Assembly (NCBI GenBank): GCA_026419775.2
Contig: JAOPGA020001296.1
Coordinates: 1 to 63,011, forward strand
Length of the DNA stretch: 63,011 nt
Direction of reading: 5' to 3'
Source: Acrasis kona
Taxonomy: Eukaryota > Heterolobosea > Eutetramitea > Acrasida > Acrasidae
The notes under the pieces were generated by a model. That model searched no databases. It had not been told where the DNA came from and saw only the letters and a list, made by a program, of their open reading frames with translations. The translations under genes and the position numbers were made by a program. This document shows, in pieces, positions 59,101 through 63,011 of the stretch; positions within the stretch are counted from its first letter, which is position 1; the number at the start of each line of letters is the position of its first letter.

Positions 59101-62100
59101 TGCCATGGAAGAAGTCATGGCAACAACCAAGTTTGATAAATTTGTTGCACGAGGTACAATGTTAGATATTGTAAAGTTGTCAACAAAGTAGTATTGCAAA
59201 GTATTTGTGAGAAGCACAGCAGTAACGCCATTGATATTTAGGTAAAGACCCAGCTGTACAGTCGAGCTACTAGGACTATAGACACCTTTACAAACACCAG
59301 CAGTAGAGTTTATAAATGTGAAAACAAAATTGTTAAGAGAATTATATGAACACGTAATGTTGTCATTCATGTTGTAACTGTAAGCATTAAATGTCACATA
59401 AATGTCATTGAGGTTATTTACAATACCAATATCTATCGACGCACTCGAATAACTCAACTGCATAAGATCTCTTACAACAAACTGTAGATTGTTTGAGATT
59501 TGTATTATATTGCTGCCAACAGCTGACAAGTCATCATTGTCGTAAATTACAGATACGTTGTATCGATCAGATGTTAAATCTGAAACAGACAGATTAAAGC
59601 GACTTATTGATGAATTTGATGACGGCAATACAAATGACCTTGACAATGATGCACTCATTAAATTAACTTGGAAGTATCCAACAATAGGTGTTATTGATTT
59701 ATTAAACGCGATATCAATTGTAGATAAAGAGTTGGTGATGAAAACTGGATTATTGGATTTGATTATAATATAGTCAACTATAACATACAACAAACTCATT
59801 ACCACTGATTGTTTGTTGCTATCAGTTAAAACCAATGGATAAGAGTTGAATGCTGGAATGTCACTACTTGACACAACAGGAGAGGCATAACTATAGTTGC
59901 TTATGAATGTAAACGGACGAATGTTTGGATATTGTTGGAATGTAATATTAAATCTTGGAAGTAAACTTGGATTGATTACATTGTTGATTTCTTCACCATA
60001 ATAGGAACCATAACTAGGTGTCAAGTAATTACCATTTAGAATGGTAAAGTAGTGAAGATTATCAGTCAAGATGCCAACAGTTGTATTTTGAATAGTCATT
60101 AGAATTTGAATATTGTAGGTAATTGTCCGTGAAGATGACACAGTGAAAGTAAAATTAGATCCAAATCTATCACAAGGTAGCGTCGACACATTGGATGGTT
60201 TATTCTTTTCTACCAACTGTATAGTAAAGTTTGGTGTAACACTTCCAAAGTTGGTTAGTTCATCATAATTTGTTTCTAACAACATGACGGTGGTTACATT
60301 TACAGGAATTAAACTAGAAGGTAATATACTCTTCACGGTAACTTTATCTACAAACCACAAAGGAAGTACTTTGCGTGACATATTATATATTTGATAATAC
60401 TGATCAAGAGAACTATTAGATATGTTCCTCTCACTATATATAGGATACATTTGTGTATAACCAGGATAACGCAATGTATTTTTAAACAAACTTGAAGAGT
60501 TACAATAAAACATCAAAGCGGAGACGCCATTGATGGTTGTTTTTGTTAAATTGACAGCGGGAGTATTTACAACTGTAGTACTGTAGTAAGATGGTACATA
60601 TTGACAATAGATATACTTGTATAATTCACTAGGCAATAGCGCATTGTACAAAGTGAATAGTTGATAGCTCAGTACATTAGTGAACACAATACTACTTGAT
60701 ACATTATAGGTTATGTTCCCGTAATGAATTGGATACAGTCTCATAATTGAATCATCATCAACATTAGAGCTTATTTGTTGTAAAGGTCCATTAGTTGATG
60801 CTATACTGATATTTGTTTGATAATAAGAACTGCCAATCAAATTAGATAAATTTGTAGCAGGAATATATCCGGTGACTACTTTATTGTCCGCACTAAGTGT
60901 CATGTTACTTAGAACAACGTTGTTTATATACAACATAACGTTTGATAACAAATTATAACCAGAGAACATAGCAGATGAAAAGTTATAAAGTAAATTGACA
61001 TTTGTAGAGTCTGATACAACATCATCACCTTTGATAAAGGCCATCCAGTTCTTTTGAGAAACTACTCCTGGGGAGTACCATATACCGTAGGTAGTCATGT
61101 TGGTCAAGGTTCTTGAATCCATATACAAAGTTGATCTTTGGAAATTACCAAAATTACCATTTGAAATGTTTAATGATGACCCATTGAGAATAATAGCTCC
61201 ACTGTTGTAATCAACTGATAGCTGAAACAAATTAGTGGCCATTGTAGATGTTTTCAAAATATAACTAAACGAATTATTACGGAATATTAAAGGAACAACA
61301 ACAGCACTTAGAATTTTATCAGAGTTGGCAGTAGGCGCACTCATGAATGTTTTTGTGAAACTATTGATGTTGAAATATGCATTTGGAGCATAAGAGAAAT
61401 TACAAATCTTGATGCTATAGTCGCTGCTGATGAATGATGCTTGTGAACCTGACAAGACAGGAGTATAACTTGAACTGAGAAGTGCTTGATAAGCCCTTGG
61501 ATGGCTCTGATTATAAGACAAGCTAATATTGACATAACTAGAATACACATCAGGTATTTGATAGAAAAATGAAAGCATTGAACTTGTTACACTCACTTGT
61601 GAAGTGGCGGCAGTTATGCTGGACGTAGCACCATATCTTGTATTTACATTAAAGGAGAACAACGGGTTCAAATTATAGTTTGTTGTAATTGTGATTTGAT
61701 TTAAGCTGTCTAAAGCATATTTAGGTTCCATAACAAATGGAAACAAGGAAGTTATGCTGATTAATGGCGAGTAATAAGTGTTACTGACTGGCATGACAAA
61801 AGCATCTTGTTGACCAGCTCTGGTAAAGACAATATAGAAGGAGATTTTGATTGGTACAAATAAAGGGTTTGGTATACTAATATTACAAACGGGATACTTT
61901 GGTGCGATCACCGTATCTAAACACTGTACAGGGACATCGGTTTTATTGAAAATTGTAGATAAACTTTGGTATTCAAATATTGCATCTTGATAGTACCTTA
62001 CACTATAACTGATTGAGGCTGATGAAGGTGGAGGTGTAAATTTCAAAATATAATTTTGAATAGATCCATTGAATGATGAACCCATGTCAATAAAGTAAAT

Positions 62101-63011
62101 ATTGCTGTTTACAAAAGTAATATTCACATCATAGCTGAGAGCATTAGCATTAATGCTATAATAACTGTAATAATGTAAACGAAGAGCAACAATAGATGTG
62201 TTTGTAGTTGGATCAAGCTGATTAGCAAAGAAAGTTATATTACCCTGTATAAAAGTAGCAGATTGGTCATTGCTGTTTGTTATTAAGCAATTAGTAGGGA
62301 AGTAAAATCTAGTACCATTGAAAAGGTAACTCCAATACAAATTAGAGCAACCTAATAGTGCATCTGTGACACTAACACCAACATTGATAGTAGTATTAGT
62401 AAATGAAGAATATGAATATATAAAGGGAGTAATAACAGTAGGTACAGATGTTGATACAAAATAAACTGGCATCGTGTTAGATGATAATGCTATTTTCTTA
62501 TTAGTATATAAAAACCAAACGACAATCGTCATATCCATTTTCATGTTAGAACCAGGATAAGGAATGGGACAAACTATATAACTTCTTAATGCATCCCAAT
62601 AACCAGATGGAGCGGCACTACCTACTACACATTGTAGTTGAATCAAGCTAAGTGTACTAGGGCTCATTACGTAAGCAGATGATGACACATCAGACACTAA
62701 ATATGATGTTATATTGACAGTGCCCAAAGATCTCGGGACAAAGTTAGGCTCTAACTTTCGACCAATTCTCATTGGTTCTAACAAAACAATTAGTAAAGTA
62801 TTATTAGATAATGTAATCGCTGGACCAAACGAAAATGGCATCAATACCAAACTAACATTTGAAACACCAATAAAATTTGGTGTTATTGTAAACTGTATTA
62901 ATTTGTTAGATACCACATTCGGTGGATATAATTGACCAGATATATTCAATTGCAATCTTGAAGTAAAATAGGGTGAGATAGGGTATGACATTACAATATC
63001 ACTAGAAAATG
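53200..63011 (-). CDS. Giant surface receptor-like protein with Cys-rich and multi-pass membrane region, at least 3,263 aa, 5' end outside the window
   Basis: One uninterrupted frame; an ATG lies at 62991, but the frame is open to the window edge, so the true start is probably outside. Residues about 1-2470 are extracellular, Ser/Asn/Tyr/Thr-rich, full of N-glycosylation sites and beta-strand-like repeats; the last part shows IPT/TIG-like units (ITEVTPQISPKKDLKVQILG, LSPTIGNISTLITVLNFLP). A Cys-rich GCC2/GCC3 (ephrin-receptor-like) region follows at about 2478-2640 (CKKCQPGYFKPIEGTFNCIQ, CPPGYF, CGQCQNGFY). Then come about nine membrane helices (2645-3100) of the TRP-like or 7TM-like kind found in protist proteins with this architecture, and an acidic cytoplasmic tail ending in a basic stretch. 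It may be a mechanosensor, adhesion receptor or channel; the sequence does not decide. No introns in 9.8 kb. Confidence 0.82.
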   Translation of the reverse strand, partial: FSSDIVMSYPISPYFTSRLQLNISGQLYPPNVVSNKLIQFTITPNFIGVSNVSLVLMPFSFGPAITLSNNTLLIVLLEPMRIGRKLEPNFVPRSLGTVNITSYLVSDVSSSAYVMSPSTLSLIQLQCVVGSAAPSGYWDALRSYIVCPIPYPGSNMKMDMTIVVWFLYTNKKIALSSNTMPVYFVSTSVPTVITPFIYSYSSFTNTTINVGVSVTDALLGCSNLYWSYLFNGTRFYFPTNCLITNSNDQSATFIQGNITFFANQLDPTTNTSIVALRLHYYSYYSINANALSYDVNITFVNSNIYFIDMGSSFNGSIQNYILKFTPPPSSASISYSVRYYQDAIFEYQSLSTIFNKTDVPVQCLDTVIAPKYPVCNISIPNPLFVPIKISFYIVFTRAGQQDAFVMPVSNTYYSPLISITSLFPFVMEPKYALDSLNQITITTNYNLNPLFSFNVNTRYGATSSITAATSQVSVTSSMLSFFYQIPDVYSSYVNISLSYNQSHPRAYQALLSSSYTPVLSGSQASFISSDYSIKICNFSYAPNAYFNINSFTKTFMSAPTANSDKILSAVVVPLIFRNNSFSYILKTSTMATNLFQLSVDYNSGAIILNGSSLNISNGNFGNFQRSTLYMDSRTLTNMTTYGIWYSPGVVSQKNWMAFIKGDDVVSDSTNVNLLYNFSSAMFSGYNLLSNVMLYINNVVLSNMTLSADNKVVTGYIPATNLSNLIGSSYYQTNISIASTNGPLQQISSNVDDDSIMRLYPIHYGNITYNVSSSIVFTNVLSYQLFTLYNALLPSELYKYIYCQYVPSYYSTTVVNTPAVNLTKTTINGVSALMFYCNSSSLFKNTLRYPGYTQMYPIYSERNISNSSLDQYYQIYNMSRKVLPLWFVDKVTVKSILPSSLIPVNVTTVMLLETNYDELTNFGSVTPNFTIQLVEKNKPSNVSTLPCDRFGSNFTFTVSSSRTITYNIQILMTIQNTTVGILTDNLHYFTILNGNYLTPSYGSYYGEEINNVINPSLLPRFNITFQQYPNIRPFTFISNYSYASPVVSSSDIPAFNSYPLVLTDSNKQSVVMSLLYVIVDYIIIKSNNPVFITNSLSTIDIAFNKSITPIVGYFQVNLMSASLSRSFVLPSSNSSISRFNLSVSDLTSDRYNVSVIYDNDDLSAVGSNIIQISNNLQFVVRDLMQLSYSSASIDIGIVNNLNDIYVTFNAYSYNMNDNITCSYNSLNNFVFTFINSTAGVCKGVYSPSSSTVQLGLYLNINGVTAVLLTNTLQYYFVDNFTISNIVPRATNLSNLVVAMTSSMAVNPLNTANLVFSCNLQPNSSVTFQSNTIYCNNFNTSFGTNPIAIYVSSQLGSVMVSSNNLLLTAMNKVNILYTRPFVYQITNATLNITLKTDYALVPFDSIKCLYGVGKSSISNVIGIDTAVCILNMSQSASLSSDVTFVKLYVDLGDYSFDLSSNRVGIAFYQPPYYFKHSTGILNRQIETDQFVNTSIYIPPQNTSISYRIKATFDYSYTLILNSKFNLGSYAQSIVLSSSDKNLWQLIPANIDFVLELTNTVSGDKIEWPMTNLLAITRRLSVPLIYPYTVTKPSVVNFRFDSKLNTTNYVYYCNQTNSLSSQYSLKMAMPTVDPYLFSCLVSGQVTSYSNVSLVVTIPNYNTMILTDTYTTVYFVSAVSLQQGFIPMQTNGLYLATVDQLPPTAYNLNMSMKIIDRSFGYFINNCQFVNRYVNCSLPSFNGSYPLLPWSVGVDLYTQGVYMMSLTPVITLYEKPFVSDIQPTSVMVLDTNQHTLSFTMSVIPRFCTVTVNYICGSDFQTTTCQFKRIDSYSIIECQGPYYASALCSQITITLLINNIPLTQQLSLPLIDLINKKPSIKSVLYAGPASPFQSGIVLVQGDNFVDQFVTVNLYDLSKKWSLQLTPVVVDSTLITFNSPLLWSTPFQMPMNIYIDVYINNMLIDNPNKVYLLYDQRSKVDPYITIISPNTTGIVSIILNNFLSIQDGGVITIQLENQNNIVPLNCTFPSSSQAFCDLNTIDLLPNINDYSYKVYSNQNVPVYIRFTSGLTVLRSLPKTYSIVPTVIFSGITQLITLIGDFSTLPANPTIQLEQQNNIVDFQSIPSASNNNQLVINLKSLSLTTDVRTRVNKRALSTGTASIVHVRTGSNNPLEVLVPSIPLYSGYTITTVVSDNTLDFSDSLLALQINNITINGVNLPTSPPVLLQFSTSFESKIFSGDQLNAQFVSSTQLRMQIPPFSNIFKMVNPVYPVDVTLGVSFDNGYNYVDHPVSFVTSVNQPIITEVTPQISPKKDLKVQILGRKMDSVKGCVFTQGKATLTAVAVDITSTTVYCNLPLLFLTQNSITELDVVVYNIYGDTSNSNQKMYFHDSLILSQLNPSVSPTIGNISTLITVLNFLPNFNIYVRFGQFISKNPCNVVNSTVVKCDVISHSSGNVRVMLSHDKVNWYMQYGDLFIDQDTSITRWNNFYYQPCAAGWESPRYDIPCKKCQPGYFKPIEGTFNCIQCSNGTYSSNEASLTCDKCPIYTTSADRSPSYYSCVCPPGYFYLGENKNAPCVSCLTGANCQGYNITIPNALKGFWHTAADPYNYVACYPAAACPGGAGGFDYCAPGYNNLSRVCGQCQNGFYKWQNACRECTPGAWYKLLLAGIGLAVITVVFFAVSSTKVTHLSSISIAFGFWQILSIFSSFDVQWPTTVGDSLVAASLANFNIDFLSPQCVFPEMTFATKWVLITCVPFYFLFAFIVLYIFGLIRGVIVNRTGKYIPFKYKRFKLDENITLINYSHKMMEQSVRKRDKIKYKLLNIVGGLYLMCFNVVIYSYNFSLWMIKGGVTRRQSRVFLSKIINSFTALISFLYLFIIQQASQIFVCTPQADSSLTLNASPDIQCSLKDDQWVKMLPLSIIIYIIFGLGYVIMFIVLYFRSKYLFKKQNELKMQMASAEELNDEQCVLVLESQLGDVKTSIKNFKTEFKFLLTRFKIKYFFWELVITSRKLAVAILNTFLPSILVVVFGLLIMFLSLILHMQTVPFRKKFHNLTEYVVLISIVLTLFFGLLFFVDQFPTPQFKSFCNVITIIVIIASTVIVILMSMMDFLIRRRKENAAEKAKRDAIREKFGDLKEQELEAEYKKLFPSVFHNVETQGDDDVDDWLVEKNPLFESNDDLEDEEWALIINPLSEVVEVAVSDYMDTEASREIRFTPPFYMSDADSEGEDEENKQTLNGIILDVFSMRRLKKNLGVMKSGGKNIAKKFRKKNGGFHQL

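Overview
The window looks like nuclear DNA of a free-living, amoeboid or amoeboflagellate protist, most likely a heterolobosean (Naegleria/Acrasis type). This is an inference. The support is: many tiny GT-AG spliceosomal introns (34-52 nt in nearly every case), AT-rich compact intergenic DNA, eukaryote-only proteins (Rab7, NHP2, BolA, an UNC-93-like transporter, a Dullard-type phosphatase, an LCAT-family lipase, a class III cyclase with sensor domain, TMEM107), and secreted or surface proteins with CBM96/DNRLRE domains. The TMEM107 homologue, a transition-zone protein, implies that the lineage can build a cilium or has kept that gene.

Layout. 0-6 kb: SP-rich unknown protein, NHP2, a 681-aa TPR protein, a DEP-C2 protein, a secreted cystatin. 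6-14 kb: a SAM methyltransferase (frame problem), a 49-aa protein, a large AAA_16 STAND-like ATPase, an RCC1 remnant, a long coiled-coil protein. 14-16 kb: DUF4291 and a 7TM receptor-like protein. 16-24 kb: two paralogous GPI-anchored CBM96 surface proteins flank a single-pass receptor kinase and a C2 protein. 24-31 kb: UNC-93-like transporter, a secreted GH19-C39 lysin-like protein, an LCAT-family lipase, an F-box protein. 31.8-34.4 kb: small genes and a membrane-anchored methyltransferase. 34.8 kb: tRNA-Glu(CTC) with an insertion in its D-loop. 35-40.8 kb: gene-poor, repeat-rich and decayed sequence with a small GC-rich island. 40.8-53 kb: a third CBM96 protein, a dCACHE cyclase, Rab7, TMEM107, phosphopantetheinyl transferase, a beta-barrel-like protein, Dullard phosphatase, BolA. 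53-63 kb: one intron-free giant receptor-like protein running off the right edge.

Themes. Surface and environment sensing dominates: CBM96 lectins, receptor kinase, 7TM protein, dCACHE cyclase, giant receptor. A feeding or defence set accompanies it: GH19-C39 lysin, lipase, cystatin. The most unusual signal is a 12-residue motif, NLSGDNNASPAR, which occurs ten times in two paralogous surface proteins with no amino-acid change although codons differ freely. Next are the tRNA-Glu D-loop insertion and same-strand genes only 18 bp apart. Exon structures were read by eye from frame continuity and GT-AG borders; they close into exact multiples of three but have not been tested against RNA.
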